A stretch of DNA of 64,000 nucleotides from Lichenihabitans psoromatis (GCF_004323635.1 NZ_CP036515.1:620001-684000), one strand, 5' to 3'. Counted from the stretch's first letter, positions 43,489-52,687 are shown. Notes: generated by a model not told the origin, from the letters alone. Numbers and translations: made by a program.

Positions 43489-44724
43489 CTATGCGCTCAA
43501 AAACTCGTCCCACTTCGAAACGACAAGGTCGTATTCGTCCGGCCATTGGTGCCAGTAGGCGACATTCTGGGCGCGTGTCGCGAGCGATCCGCCGTCGCGC
43601 AAGTCGCCTTCCTTGATGCCGCGCTCACGCGCGCCCTTCCACGGCTTGCCCTCGTACCAGAAGGCATATTTGTCCGGCGACATCACCTTCTGGATGTTGG
43701 TCGAAGGCGAGTAATAGCCCTGCTCCGACACGGTGATGCCCGGCTCCCCCGACAACCAGAAATCCGCATAGGCGACGACGGCATCCTTGTTGGCCGTTCC
43801 GGCGATCATGGTCGGGCCGATCGCCCAGGCGCGGTAGCCTTCCTTCGGCACCGCATATTTGCAAGGCTTGCCCTGCGCCTTCACGGCCATCACGGCCGGC
43901 TGCCACGCATCGCACACCACCATTTCGCCCGAGGCCATGAGGTTCACGAGTTCGCCGAAGTCACCCCAAAGGGCGCGGAACTGGCCATCCTTCTTCTTCG
44001 AAATCAGGAACTTGGCACCCTCTTCGATTTCTTGCTTGGTCGGGTTGCCGGGGTTCTTGGATTCGAGCAGGCCCAAAGTATTCATCGCCATGATGGCCTG
44101 GCCGAAGGCGATCAGAGGGTCGGTATTGAGACCGGATTTGCCTTTATACTTCTTGTCGAAGATGGCGGTCCATGTATTGGCTTCCTCCGCGCTCAGCGCA
44201 TCGGGGTTGTAGCCGATCGAGTCGTAATTATAGACCGCCGGCACCATCCAAAGCTTGGAATGCGCGTCGTTGACCCAGATCTGGCCGGTGATCTGCGCCT
44301 TGGGGGCCCATTTGGGATTGGGCTTGGTGAAGGTGTCGCGGATGTTCGACCAGTTTTTCACGTCGGCGACGGGGACCGGTTCCACGTTATTGGTCTGCAC
44401 GACGGCCGGCAGACGCTCCGCGATGATTTCCCAGCAATCATAGTCCTTCGAGCCGGACAGAATCTTGGTCTGGGCGTCCGGGAAGGTCGCGGCCGTCCCC
44501 TGCGTCGTGCCGGTGCCCGATTCTTTCTTGAAATCGGCGAGGATGCGATCCTGCACGGTCACGCTAAGACCGATCGTGCGAAGCTGCTCGCTCGCCAGCC
44601 CACTCGCGGCCGCATAGGCCCGACCCGACCCCAGGAACGGCGTGCCGCCCCCGAGCGCGAGCGCCATGGCGCCGGCCGTCCCCTTAAGCAGGGTCCGGCG
44701 ATCCAAATCCAATTTATCGACCAT
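43489..44724 (-). CDS. ABC transporter substrate-binding protein, PotD-like, Tat-exported
   Basis: Type II solute-binding protein (411 aa). The N-terminus has a twin-arginine signal (DRRTLLKG at 8-15, hydrophobic AGAMALALGGG, cleavage near AYAA), so it is probably folded before export. LGLLESKNPGNPTKQEI, CDAWQPAVMAVKAQG and VPKEGYRAWAIGPTM are typical of PotD/PotF relatives binding polyamines or other organic cations. ATG 44724 is the start just before the signal. Downstream is a REP-like hairpin, then the ATPase gene. A paralogue without a signal is encoded at the operon's end (37405-38637). Confidence 0.9.
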   Translation of the reverse strand: MVDKLDLDRRTLLKGTAGAMALALGGGTPFLGSGRAYAAASGLASEQLRTIGLSVTVQDRILADFKKESGTGTTQGTAATFPDAQTKILSGSKDYDCWEIIAERLPAVVQTNNVEPVPVADVKNWSNIRDTFTKPNPKWAPKAQITGQIWVNDAHSKLWMVPAVYNYDSIGYNPDALSAEEANTWTAIFDKKYKGKSGLNTDPLIAFGQAIMAMNTLGLLESKNPGNPTKQEIEEGAKFLISKKKDGQFRALWGDFGELVNLMASGEMVVCDAWQPAVMAVKAQGKPCKYAVPKEGYRAWAIGPTMIAGTANKDAVVAYADFWLSGEPGITVSEQGYYSPSTNIQKVMSPDKYAFWYEGKPWKGARERGIKEGDLRDGGSLATRAQNVAYWHQWPDEYDLVVSKWDEFLSA

Positions 44725-44762
44725 AAGCGCGTCTCCCGATGCAGAGTAAGTCAATCGCCGGT

Positions 44763-45524
44763 TCAATACCGGCCCACGAGCAATCCGCCGTCGACGACGA
44801 TCACCTGCCCCGTGACGTAGCGAGCCGCTTGCGAGGCGAGGAAAAGCGCCACGTCGGCGATCTCCCCGGGTTCGCCGATCCGGCCCATGGGAATAAAGTC
44901 GCCGGCTTTCTCGGCGCCGGCCGGCCCAAGCGAATGTTCCTCGGACAGGAGTTGCGCGGTGCGGATATAGCCGGGCGCGATGCCGTTGACCCGGATGCCG
45001 GCGCGCGCAAGCTCGACCGCGAGGCCGCGCACGAGACCCACCACACCCGCCTTCGCGGTCGAATAATGCACGTGCTCGTCCCACCCATAGGCGACACCCA
45101 TGATGGACGAGAGGCAGATGATCGACCCGGTCTTGGCAGCCTTCATGCCGGCAAGCGCCGGCCGGATTACGCGCAGCATGCCCTTGAGATCGATATCCAG
45201 CGTATGATCCCAGGTCTGATCCGTCATTTCGGCCATCGGAACGCGATGGGCGATCCCCGCATTGGCGACGATGCAATCGAGCGCGCCGAAGCGGCTCTCG
45301 ACATCGGCGACGATCCGATCCGCGTCGGCGGTCGAGCGAACGTCGAGGGGGTGGAATTCGGCTTGTCCGCCGGCCGCCACGATCGCGTCCGCGACGGTCT
45401 GGCCGGCGTCCAAAATATCGGTGACGATCACGCGATAGCCGGCCTGTGCGAAAGTTTCGGCGGTAGCGCGGCCGATGCCGATCCCGCCTCCGGTGATGAG
45501 GACGTTGGGCGCGGACCTGCTCAC
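44763..45524 (-). CDS. SDR family NAD(P)-dependent oxidoreductase
   Basis: Classical short-chain dehydrogenase (253 aa) with the cofactor loop TGGGIGIG, the NAG segment VANAGIA and the catalytic Ser and YSTAK (Y, K) in SSIMGVAYGWDEHVHYSTAKAG. The Asp after beta-2 (VIVTDILD) suggests NAD over NADP. It ends GQVIVVDGGLLVGRY. The gene overlaps the next upstream SDR by 4 bases. Two SDRs within an uptake operon suggest that the imported compound carries a hydroxyl or keto group that must be oxidised or reduced. Confidence 0.92.
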   Translation of the reverse strand: MSRSAPNVLITGGGIGIGRATAETFAQAGYRVIVTDILDAGQTVADAIVAAGGQAEFHPLDVRSTADADRIVADVESRFGALDCIVANAGIAHRVPMAEMTDQTWDHTLDIDLKGMLRVIRPALAGMKAAKTGSIICLSSIMGVAYGWDEHVHYSTAKAGVVGLVRGLAVELARAGIRVNGIAPGYIRTAQLLSEEHSLGPAGAEKAGDFIPMGRIGEPGEIADVALFLASQAARYVTGQVIVVDGGLLVGRY

Positions 45525-46267
45525 AGCATCACATCTCCTGAATTGGGGCCGAGCGTCTGGCCGACATAGATTTTCGCGTCCGCCGAGGCCAAAAACGACA
45601 CGGTGCCGGCGACGTCCTCGGGTTCACCGAAGTGCCCGAGCGGCAACTCCGCCGCCTTGGCGCGCCGCCAATCCTCCGACAATGCCTGCACCAGTGGCGT
45701 GTTGATCGGGCCGGGCGCGACCGCATTGACCCGCACGCCGCTGGCGCTGACTTCCCGAGCCAGTGCCTTCGTCATGCCGATGATGGCGGCTTTCGCGGCA
45801 CTATAGTGAACGAGCTCGATGCCGCCGATCTGGCCAAGTTGCGACGCCATATTGATGATCGACCCCGCGCCACGCGCCAACATGCCGGGCAGCACGGCCT
45901 TGGTGCAGAGGAACGTGCCGCGGACATGGACCGCGACCATGCGGTCGAAATCGTGAGCAGTGAGGTCGATGAACCGAGCCTGATGCACATAGCCCGCATT
46001 GTTGACCAGCACGGTGCAAGGACCGAGCCCGTCGGCCAGGGCCGCGATCGCGGCGACATCGGCTTCGCGGGAGATGTCACCGGCCACGGCCTCGGCTTGT
46101 CCGCCGGCGGCCCGGATCGACACGGCAGCCTCCTCCGCCCGCTCGGCCGTCAGGTCGTTGACCACAACCGTGAACCCATCTCGTGCCAGGCGTTGCGCGA
46201 CCGCAAGGCCGATCCCCGATCCCGCGCCGGTCACGATCGCGACGCCTTTAAGCTCCGCTCCCATCAT
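45521..46267 (-). CDS. SDR family NAD(P)-dependent oxidoreductase
   Basis: Second short-chain dehydrogenase (248 aa): cofactor loop TGAGSGIG, LVNNAG, catalytic HYSAAKAA and an acidic VVVNDLTAE after beta-2, again favouring NAD. It closes with GQTLGPNSGDVML, where the common VDGG is replaced by PNSGD, similar to 3-oxoacyl-reductase-like members of sugar and opine operons. Its start overlaps the end of the permease gene (ATGATG with AGGAGG just upstream). The two SDRs are only moderately alike, so they probably act on different intermediates. Confidence 0.92.
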   Translation of the reverse strand: MMGAELKGVAIVTGAGSGIGLAVAQRLARDGFTVVVNDLTAERAEEAAVSIRAAGGQAEAVAGDISREADVAAIAALADGLGPCTVLVNNAGYVHQARFIDLTAHDFDRMVAVHVRGTFLCTKAVLPGMLARGAGSIINMASQLGQIGGIELVHYSAAKAAIIGMTKALAREVSASGVRVNAVAPGPINTPLVQALSEDWRRAKAAELPLGHFGEPEDVAGTVSFLASADAKIYVGQTLGPNSGDVML

Positions 46268-47109
46268 GCCTCCTCCTGCACCAGCACCCGCTGGGCGCGG
46301 CGGATCGACATTCCCATCAGCACCGCATAAACGGCCAGCAGCGCCAGCGAGAAGAGCGTCGTCAACACGCCGAACGCGAAGATGTTGGGATGGATTTCGA
46401 CCGAGAACGTGCCGTAGATCGCCAGCGGCAGCGTGAGGTCACGACCCGAGGCGAACAGCGTCCGCGAGAATTCGTCGTAGGAGAGCGTGAAGCAGAACAG
46501 CATCGCCGACAGAACACCCGGAAAGATCAGCGGGAAGGTGACTTTGCGGAACGTGCGGGCCGGCGTGACGCCGAGCGACCACGCGGCTTCTTCGACGGTC
46601 GGATCGAAGCGATTGAAGATCGCCAGCATGACCAGGAACGCGAAGGGAAATGTGTAGACGACGTGCAGCACGAAAGCCGTGCTCCACCAGTGTCGGTCGA
46701 TGCCGAGCGTGTTGGCCAGCAGCGCTGTGCCGAGGCCGACCAAGACGCCTGGCACCATCATGCCGAGCACGATGAGGTAGAAGACTGCGCTCGATCCCTT
46801 GAACTTCTGCCGGAAGGCTTGCGCCGACATGACGCCCAGAACGGTCGAGACGACGGTGGTCATGAACGAGAGGACGAGTGAGCGGATCAGGCCGTCCTCG
46901 ATCGGCAGTGGCGCGATGCGCGATGGCGGGTTCATGCCGAACAGGTCGCGATACCAATAGGTTGACCATTCGATGATGGGAAATTGCGGGCCACCTTCGG
47001 GACCCGACTGGAACGACAGGATACCCAGCACCAGCAACGGCCCGTAGAGAAACAGCAGGAACAGGCCGCAATAGACCGCGAGGATGGGTTTCAGCACGGG
47101 CGCGCGCAT
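46264..47109 (-). CDS. ABC transporter permease, PotC-like
   Basis: Inner-membrane permease (281 aa) with about six hydrophobic segments. The BPD_transp_1 coupling loop is recognisable as EEAAWSLGVTPARTFRKVTFPLIFPGV near residue 170. The first helix follows LKPILAVYCGLFLLFLYGPLLVL. It pairs with the permease encoded just upstream, whose stop lies one base away. Confidence 0.92.
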   Translation of the reverse strand: MRAPVLKPILAVYCGLFLLFLYGPLLVLGILSFQSGPEGGPQFPIIEWSTYWYRDLFGMNPPSRIAPLPIEDGLIRSLVLSFMTTVVSTVLGVMSAQAFRQKFKGSSAVFYLIVLGMMVPGVLVGLGTALLANTLGIDRHWWSTAFVLHVVYTFPFAFLVMLAIFNRFDPTVEEAAWSLGVTPARTFRKVTFPLIFPGVLSAMLFCFTLSYDEFSRTLFASGRDLTLPLAIYGTFSVEIHPNIFAFGVLTTLFSLALLAVYAVLMGMSIRRAQRVLVQEEA

Positions 47110-47110
47110 C

Positions 47111-48010
47111 TCAGAGCTCCCGCTTCAGATCGACGAGACGAAGCAGCGCCGCCACCACGATCCCCATGATGATCGTCAGCACGACGCCGGCCACGGCCGC
47201 GAAGGCCCATTTGAGCGACCCGACTTGCGTCACGATGATGTTGCCGAGCAGATTGACCTTGCGGCCCGACAGCGCCGCGGCGGTCGCGAATTCGCCCAGC
47301 ACCATGACCGAAACAAAGATGGAGCCGACCACGACGCCCGGCAGGCTGAGCGGGAAGATGATGGTGCGAAAGATGCGCGTGAAACTCGCGCCGAGGTCTT
47401 GCGCCGCTTCGATGATGTTCGGGTCGATACGGCCGAGCATGAAGGCGATCGGGCCGACCATGAAGACGCAGTAGATCTGCGTCATGCCGATCACCACGGA
47501 TAACTCGGTGAACAGCAAGGCGTCGATCGGCTGCGAGGTGATGTGCAGGGCCTGCAGGATGATGTTGATGGCGCCTTCCTTGCCCAGCATCGGCCGCCAG
47601 GCGAGCACGCGGATCAGGAACGAGGTCCAGAACGGAATGACGCACAGCACGAGGAGCGCCGTTGCGACCGTCTTGTTGCGGACGAAAAGCCCGACGAACA
47701 GCGCCGTCGGATAGCCGACCAGAAAGGTCGTGGCCAAGACGATCAGCCAGATGCGGATCGTGGTCCAGAGCGCGCCGAGATAGGTCTCGCTGGTGAAGAA
47801 GGTCTGCCAGCTCTTGGTGGTCAGGATCGGCTCGATCTTGAACGTGGTCTGCGTCCAGAACGACACGTAGACCATCATCAGAATGGGCAGCACGAGGAAC
47901 AGCACCATCCAGATCACGCCGGGGGCGATCAGCCAGTAAGGCGTCCGCAGCGGCTTCATCGGAGTGGCGGGACTGGACACCTGTGGTGTCGTGGCTTCGA
48001 TAGCCGTCAT
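47111..48010 (-). CDS. ABC transporter permease, PotB-like
   Basis: Inner-membrane permease (299 aa). The coupling loop reads IEAAQDLGASFTRIFRTIIFPLSLPGV near residue 215. The ATG at 48010 overlaps the preceding ATPase stop by 4 bases (ATGA), which fixes the start. About six membrane helices are visible, the first in PYWLIAPGVIWMVLFLVLPILMMVY. With the PotC-like subunit it forms the channel of the importer. Confidence 0.92.
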   Translation of the reverse strand: MTAIEATTPQVSSPATPMKPLRTPYWLIAPGVIWMVLFLVLPILMMVYVSFWTQTTFKIEPILTTKSWQTFFTSETYLGALWTTIRIWLIVLATTFLVGYPTALFVGLFVRNKTVATALLVLCVIPFWTSFLIRVLAWRPMLGKEGAINIILQALHITSQPIDALLFTELSVVIGMTQIYCVFMVGPIAFMLGRIDPNIIEAAQDLGASFTRIFRTIIFPLSLPGVVVGSIFVSVMVLGEFATAAALSGRKVNLLGNIIVTQVGSLKWAFAAVAGVVLTIIMGIVVAALLRLVDLKREL

Positions 48011-49137
48011 GACGAGGCTCCGGCACGGCGGGACAAAAGAAGCGCGTCGTCGACCTTCCAAGTCAGGCCGTAAGACCGCCCCGGCTCGAAGGTCTGCGGG
48101 TCGCGGTGGCTGAGGTGATCCTCGACCGTGACGACCGCGCCGCTCGGAAGCTTGAAGAACGAGGTCACGGCCGGCCCAGAATATTCGCTTGCCACGAAAA
48201 TCGCACGCAGCAGTGGATCACCGGGAGCGGCCTCGCCGATCGCCTGGACCGAGATGAGGTCCTGGCGGATCGCGTAGATCGGGGCATCGTTCGGCGCGGC
48301 AGAGGCGCAGGGGAATAGACACCCCTCCGCTTCGAAGCCGCCGGCCGCGACCCTCCCCTCGATCAGGTTGTAGCAATTGAGAAAGCGGGCCACGCGGGCG
48401 TCGCGGGGCCGGGTGTAAACCCGATCCGGCAAACCGACTTGGGCGATATGGCCTTCGTCGAGCACGATGACCTCATCGCCCATGGCGAGCGCTTCGTTCT
48501 CGCTTCCGGTGACGTGCAGGAATGTAACGCCAAGCCGTTCCCGGATGCGGCGCAACTCACCGCACATGCGCGTTCGCAAATTGGCATCGAGCGCACCGAG
48601 CGGCTCGTCGAGTAAAACCAGCTGCGGCTCCGTCACCAACGTCCGAGCGAGAGCGACGCGCTGACGTTGGCCGCCGGAAATCTGCGTCACGGAGCGGCGC
48701 TCCAAACCGCCGAGACCAACGAGGTCGATCATGGCGCGGACGTTCGCCTCGATCGCCTTCGGCTCGATCTGGCGACCGGCACCATGACGGAGCCCAAACG
48801 CCACGTTGTCGAAGACGTTCAGATGCGGGAACAGAGCAAAATTCTGAAACACGACGCCGATGTTTCGGCGGTGGGCCGGTACCCCGTGGAGGGGCGCACC
48901 GTTAAGAAAAATCTCGCCTCGATCGACGGTCTCGAATCCCGCGATCGTGCGGAGCAGAACCGTCTTGCCGGAACCGCTGGACCCGAGCAGGGCCACATAG
49001 GCATTGTCGGGGATGCTGAGCGTGATGTCGTTCAGGGCCATCGCCGCCCCATACGCCTTGGTGAGGCCGTCGAGGCGCAACACCGGGGGACCGCGCATGG
49101 AGTCAGGAACTGATGGTTGAACCGCCAAGGGCAAATG
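48007..49137 (-). CDS. ABC transporter ATP-binding protein, PotA-like (second ATPase of the operon)
   Basis: ATPase of about 376 aa with Walker A GSSGSGKTV (the last residue of the GKT-T pattern is Val), signature ISGGQRQRVALART, Walker B LVLLDEPLGALD and a C-terminal TOBE-like domain. The usual THD/THA switch segment reads HVTGSENEALA: the His is present but the H-loop context is altered. The start is uncertain; a TTG at 49137 has GGGGAG 6 bases upstream, while an ATG at 49098 has no clear site. It is the first gene of the twelve-gene operon and faces the two-domain GntR regulator. Confidence 0.88.
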   Translation of the reverse strand, partial: HLPLAVQPSVPDSMRGPPVLRLDGLTKAYGAAMALNDITLSIPDNAYVALLGSSGSGKTVLLRTIAGFETVDRGEIFLNGAPLHGVPAHRRNIGVVFQNFALFPHLNVFDNVAFGLRHGAGRQIEPKAIEANVRAMIDLVGLGGLERRSVTQISGGQRQRVALARTLVTEPQLVLLDEPLGALDANLRTRMCGELRRIRERLGVTFLHVTGSENEALAMGDEVIVLDEGHIAQVGLPDRVYTRPRDARVARFLNCYNLIEGRVAAGGFEAEGCLFPCASAAPNDAPIYAIRQDLISVQAIGEAAPGDPLLRAIFVASEYSGPAVTSFFKLPSGAVVTVEDHLSHRDPQTFEPGRSYGLTWKVDDALLLSRRAGASS

Positions 49138-49313
49138 GATCTCCCCGCACAACAAACGGTCTCAGCCGATTCGTCTTGATCGCAAGCCTAAGATAAACGT
49201 CTTTTGTACGCAAGCTCACTTTGTAAGCGTGTTTTTTGGAGTGAAGAAGTATGATTGTGCTGTTTTTTAATCAGCAACGCACAAATTTTAGAGTTTCTGA
49301 CCCATGCTTCATA

Positions 49314-49328
49314 TGTGTAACGTACACA
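49314..49328. promoter_or_regulatory. Candidate GntR operator (TGTGTA-N3-TACACA)
   Basis: A perfect 6-bp inverted repeat with a 3-base spacer sits 26 bases before the GntR-type start, in a 217-base AT-rich divergent gap. It has the size and symmetry of GntR/FCD operators. It could control both the regulator and the leftward transporter operon. Confidence 0.5.
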
Positions 49329-49354
49329 ATCAACATTAAACGAACGGCAAGGTG

Positions 49355-50374
49355 ATGGTCACGGCAGAGACGGTCGGCTCATCCGAGAGAACAATGGTGA
49401 GCCAGCGCTTCGAGCGTCGCCATGAGTTGGTGCATCGTGTTCTGCACGCCAATATTGTGCGGGGACACTTTCCCGAAGGACTGGTGCTGCTCGAAGCGCC
49501 GCTCGCCGAACTGCTACAAACCAGCCGTGCGCCGGTCCAACGCGCCCTGCAGGATCTCGAGCGGGACGGTCTCGTGCACCGGTTTGAAGGCCGAGGTTTC
49601 CTGGTCGGCCGTCTCGACAACCCCGGCCAGCCGATCCGGATCGACCTCCGCGAACTCGGACTGGTGATGTCCGGCGAGATGGACGAAGCCCTGCAGACGC
49701 GAGGGTCCGGCGAATGGATCCTGGACGATCTCGAACAGGCCGTGTCGTCGTGCCTCGTCTTCGGCGAATTCCGAATGATCGAGGCCGAAGTCGCGGCCCA
49801 TTTTCATGTGAGCCGTACCGTGATCCGCGATGTGCTCGGGCGGTTGCAGGAACGCGGCCTGCTTCGCAAGACGCAGACCTCGCGCTGGCTTGCGGGGCCG
49901 CTGACGGCCCATGCGCTTAAGGATTGCTACGACTTGCGCGGCATTCTGGAACCCGCGGCCCTGATGGCGGCCGCTCCGGCCATCGACCGCGAGCGCCTTG
50001 CGGTGCTGCGGGATGACTCGACGAGCCATGAGGGCGAGCCTGTGCCGGATGCGGCTGTGCTATTTGCACGCTTCATCGGGCTTTGCCTGCTGACGACGCC
50101 GAACGGACCGCTGGCCAGCATGGTGCGCCAGAATATGAGCGTTCTCGACGCCGCAAGCCGCTCGCTCGCCCGTCTCGGATTGCCACAAGACAATGCCGCC
50201 ATCAACGAGCTCCGCGTCACGATCGACCTGATCCTGAACGGCTCGATTGGCGCAGCCGCAGAGCTCTGGCGCGACCACCTGAAAGCCGCCTGTCGGCGCA
50301 GCGTCGCGCAGTTGAAGATCGTCGCCATCATCGAACGGCCCCACGACCTCCCGCCCTATCTGGTCGCCGTCTAA
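49355..50374 (+). CDS. GntR-type regulator with two winged-helix domains
   Basis: A 339-residue regulator that appears to carry two successive winged helices. The first (about 22-85) reads ELVHRVLHANIVRGHFPEG, then LLQTSRAPVQRALQDLERDGLV. The second (about 125-190) reads DDLEQAVSSCLVFGEFRMIE, then FHVSRTVIRDVLGRLQERGLLRK. A shortened FCD-like helical domain follows (YDLRGILEPAALMAAAP), keeping one C-terminal His (WRDHLKAA) but not the FH pair of ordinary FCD proteins. Starts at 49355 (ATG after AAGGTG) or 49394 are both possible. It is divergent from the transporter operon and 32 bases upstream of the cyclase gene. Confidence 0.8.
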   Translation: MVTAETVGSSERTMVSQRFERRHELVHRVLHANIVRGHFPEGLVLLEAPLAELLQTSRAPVQRALQDLERDGLVHRFEGRGFLVGRLDNPGQPIRIDLRELGLVMSGEMDEALQTRGSGEWILDDLEQAVSSCLVFGEFRMIEAEVAAHFHVSRTVIRDVLGRLQERGLLRKTQTSRWLAGPLTAHALKDCYDLRGILEPAALMAAAPAIDRERLAVLRDDSTSHEGEPVPDAAVLFARFIGLCLLTTPNGPLASMVRQNMSVLDAASRSLARLGLPQDNAAINELRVTIDLILNGSIGAAAELWRDHLKAACRRSVAQLKIVAIIERPHDLPPYLVAV

Positions 50375-50406
50375 GCGCAAGACCACAAGCAGGAAAGCGA
50401 CAAACC

Positions 50407-51108
50407 ATGACGACCCGGACAATCGACCTCAGCGTGACGATCGAAGACAATATGCCGGCCCATAAGCTGTTCCAGCGGCCGGTTCTGACCACGCATTTAA
50501 GCCATGAGAGCTCCAAGGCGCTTGGCCTCGGGATCGAGGGCGACCCGATGACGTTTCAGACCAATTTCATCGCGATGCTCGATCATGTCGGCACCCACGT
50601 CGATGCCTTTCGGCACGTCAGTCCCACCGGTGCGTCCGTCGACGAGATGCCGCTCGATATGTTTTTCGGCAAGGCGATCTGCCTCGACCTTCGTCACATT
50701 CCCGATCTCGGCGACATCACGGTGGCCGACATGGAAGCCGCCGAAGCCAAGAGCGGCGTCGCAGTCGATCGGCACATCGTGTTGCTCTGCACGGGCTTTC
50801 ACGCCCGCCATTATCCCTCGCTCGACGCGGTCTGGAAAAATCCCTTGCTGACCGTCGAGGCGACGCGCTGGCTTTACGAACGCGGGTCGATGATGCACGG
50901 CGTGGAAGGCCCGTCGACCGACAAACCGACCGACGATCGTTTCGCCCAACATCGCCTGTGCCGCGAACTCGGCATCAGCCATTGGGAATGGCTGGTAAAC
51001 CTCGACGCCTTACTGGGTAAGCGCGAGGTCCAGTTCTTCGGCGTGCCGCTCAAGTTCAAGGGTGGATCAGGCTCGCCTGTGCGAGCCTTCGCGCTTGTCG
51101 ACGATTGA
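50407..51108 (+). CDS. Cyclase family protein (putative metal-dependent amidohydrolase)
   Basis: PF04199 hydrolase (233 aa), with the metal signature HVGTHVDAFRH and an active-site RYxxEG-like region around MMHGVEGPSTDKP. The length is that of kynurenine formamidase-like proteins, shorter than the 322-aa relative at 17916-18884. ATG 50407 is used since the family fold begins immediately (TRTIDLSVTIEDNMPAH). It follows the GntR gene by 32 bases, so the two are probably cotranscribed, and its substrate may belong to the pathway of the facing operon. Confidence 0.88.
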   Translation: MTTRTIDLSVTIEDNMPAHKLFQRPVLTTHLSHESSKALGLGIEGDPMTFQTNFIAMLDHVGTHVDAFRHVSPTGASVDEMPLDMFFGKAICLDLRHIPDLGDITVADMEAAEAKSGVAVDRHIVLLCTGFHARHYPSLDAVWKNPLLTVEATRWLYERGSMMHGVEGPSTDKPTDDRFAQHRLCRELGISHWEWLVNLDALLGKREVQFFGVPLKFKGGSGSPVRAFALVDD

Positions 51109-51114
51109 GCCCGA

Positions 51115-51990
51115 TCAGGTCGTCGGGGCCAATTTGTCCTGCGTCTTGGTGTCGAAATCGGCCGCGTCATGCCGCTCGTGCAACTGGCTCGATGGCTCGC
51201 CGAACACGCGATTGACCATGCGGCCGCGTTGCACCGCGGGGCGCGCCGCGATCGTGTCGGCCCAACGTTGCAAATGGCGATAGCTGGCGACGTCCAAAAA
51301 TTCCGCCGCGTCGTAAAGCCATCCTTTCGCAAGGCCGCCATACCAGGGGAAGACCGCAATATCCGCGATCGTATACTCGTCTCCACCGAGATAGGGGCTT
51401 TCGGCGAGGCGGCGATCGAGAACGTCGAGCTGGCGCTTGGCTTCCATCGAAAACCGATCGATCGCATATTCGATCTTGGTCGGCGCATAGGCGTAAAAAT
51501 GGCCGAACCCGCCGCCGAGATAAGGCGCGCTGCCCATTTGCCAGAACAGCCAGGACAGGCATTCGGCACGCGCCGCCCCATCGGTCGGCAGGAAGACGCC
51601 AAACTTTTCTGCCAAATACAAAAGGATCGCACCAGATTCGAAAACGCGGACCGGCGTCGGGCCGCTCCGATCCGTGAGGGCGGGAATCTTGGAATTCGGA
51701 TTGACGGCGACGAAGCCGCTCCCGAACTGATCGCCATCGCCGATCTTGATCAGCCAGGCGTCGTATTCCGCCCCTTGGTGGCCGAGGGCGAGCAGTTCTT
51801 CCAGCATGATCGTGACTTTGACGCCGTTCGGTGTCGCCAGCGAGTAGAGCTGGAGCGGATGTTTGCCGACAGGCAGGTCCTTGTCGTGCGTCGGCCCGGC
51901 GACCGGGCGGTTGATGTTGGCGAACCGGCCCCCGCTCTCCTTGTTGGGAGACCAGACTTTGGGCGGCACGTAAGCAGGCGTCTCAGTCAT
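51115..51990 (-). CDS. yghU: Glutathione S-transferase, YghU (nu) type
   Basis: Cytosolic thioredoxin-fold transferase (291 aa). The N-terminal extension WSPNKESGGRFANINRPVAGPTHDKDLPVGKHPLQLYSLATPNGVKV is diagnostic for YghU-type nu-class enzymes, which reduce organic hydroperoxides with glutathione and bind two GSH molecules. VNPNSKIPALTD and VFESGAILLYLAEK are the GSH-site segments. I start at ATG 51990 with GGAGC upstream. It is convergent with the cyclase gene (6 bases between stops). Confidence 0.92.
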   Translation of the reverse strand: MTETPAYVPPKVWSPNKESGGRFANINRPVAGPTHDKDLPVGKHPLQLYSLATPNGVKVTIMLEELLALGHQGAEYDAWLIKIGDGDQFGSGFVAVNPNSKIPALTDRSGPTPVRVFESGAILLYLAEKFGVFLPTDGAARAECLSWLFWQMGSAPYLGGGFGHFYAYAPTKIEYAIDRFSMEAKRQLDVLDRRLAESPYLGGDEYTIADIAVFPWYGGLAKGWLYDAAEFLDVASYRHLQRWADTIAARPAVQRGRMVNRVFGEPSSQLHERHDAADFDTKTQDKLAPTT

Positions 51991-52072
51991 CGGAACAGCT
52001 CCGGTTCGAGGCTTCATGGCAACGATGTAGCACGCCGCATGCCGCAGATGGAGAGCAAGCGCGGGGCTTTGC

Positions 52073-52531
52073 TCACACCGGCAATGCCATCGTCTGCTTG
52101 ACCTTGCGAAGCGATAGCGTCGATTGCAGGCGCGACACACCGGGCAATTGGGTCAAGATAGCGGTGTGGATGCGCTCGAAATCGGCAGGATCGGCATAAG
52201 CGATGCGGATCAAATAATCCGCGGCGCCCGCCAAGAGATAACATTCGAGGATTTCATGATGCAGCCGCACCGCCGCTTCAAACCGGTCGAGTGCCGTTCG
52301 TCCTTGTTGATCCAGCGTCACCATCACGAACGCGACTCCCGGCAAACCCATAGCCGTGTCGTCCAGCACCGCCGCATACCGTGCGATATAGCCCTCCTGC
52401 TCGAGCGCGCGCACGCGGCGAAGACAGGCAGAGGCCGAAAGAGCGACCCTCTCCGCCAGCTCGGCGTTGGTCAGCCGACCATCCGCCTGCAACAGTCGGA
52501 GAATGGCTTTGTCTCGATCATCGAGCGACAT
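52073..52531 (-). CDS. Lrp/AsnC family transcriptional regulator
   Basis: Small regulator (152 aa) with an AsnC-type helix-turn-helix (LDDRDKAILRLLQADGRLTNAELAERVALSASACLRRV) and a C-terminal RAM effector domain (VMVTLDQQGRTALDRF, YLLAGAADYLIRI). ATG 52531 fits the usual short N-terminus of the family. It is divergent from ald with a 156-base gap. Lrp-type activators commonly control alanine dehydrogenase, so alanine-responsive regulation of ald is likely. Confidence 0.92.
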   Translation of the reverse strand: MSLDDRDKAILRLLQADGRLTNAELAERVALSASACLRRVRALEQEGYIARYAAVLDDTAMGLPGVAFVMVTLDQQGRTALDRFEAAVRLHHEILECYLLAGAADYLIRIAYADPADFERIHTAILTQLPGVSRLQSTLSLRKVKQTMALPV

Positions 52532-52687
52532 CGGGTTCAGCTTTCGCAGGATCTGTCGTGTTTCAGCCGAAAGGCGGCATATTGCGGCGTCGTTTTGCCG
52601 TAGGACTACCATAAATGGCGGATGTCTGCTTCAGCGCGGCCCTAATCTCATTTCGCGAGCCAGCAAGCGCTCGACTGGGAGATTGCC

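Noticed and set aside
42844..44820. Plus-strand ORF (658 codons) opposite the PotA/PotD-like genes
   Set aside because: His/Arg-rich antisense shadow crossing two real genes and a hairpin.
37405..49137. Two separate transporter operons because of two ATPases and two binding proteins
   Set aside because: Overlaps and short gaps run without break through all twelve genes, with only one permease pair, so one operon is simpler.
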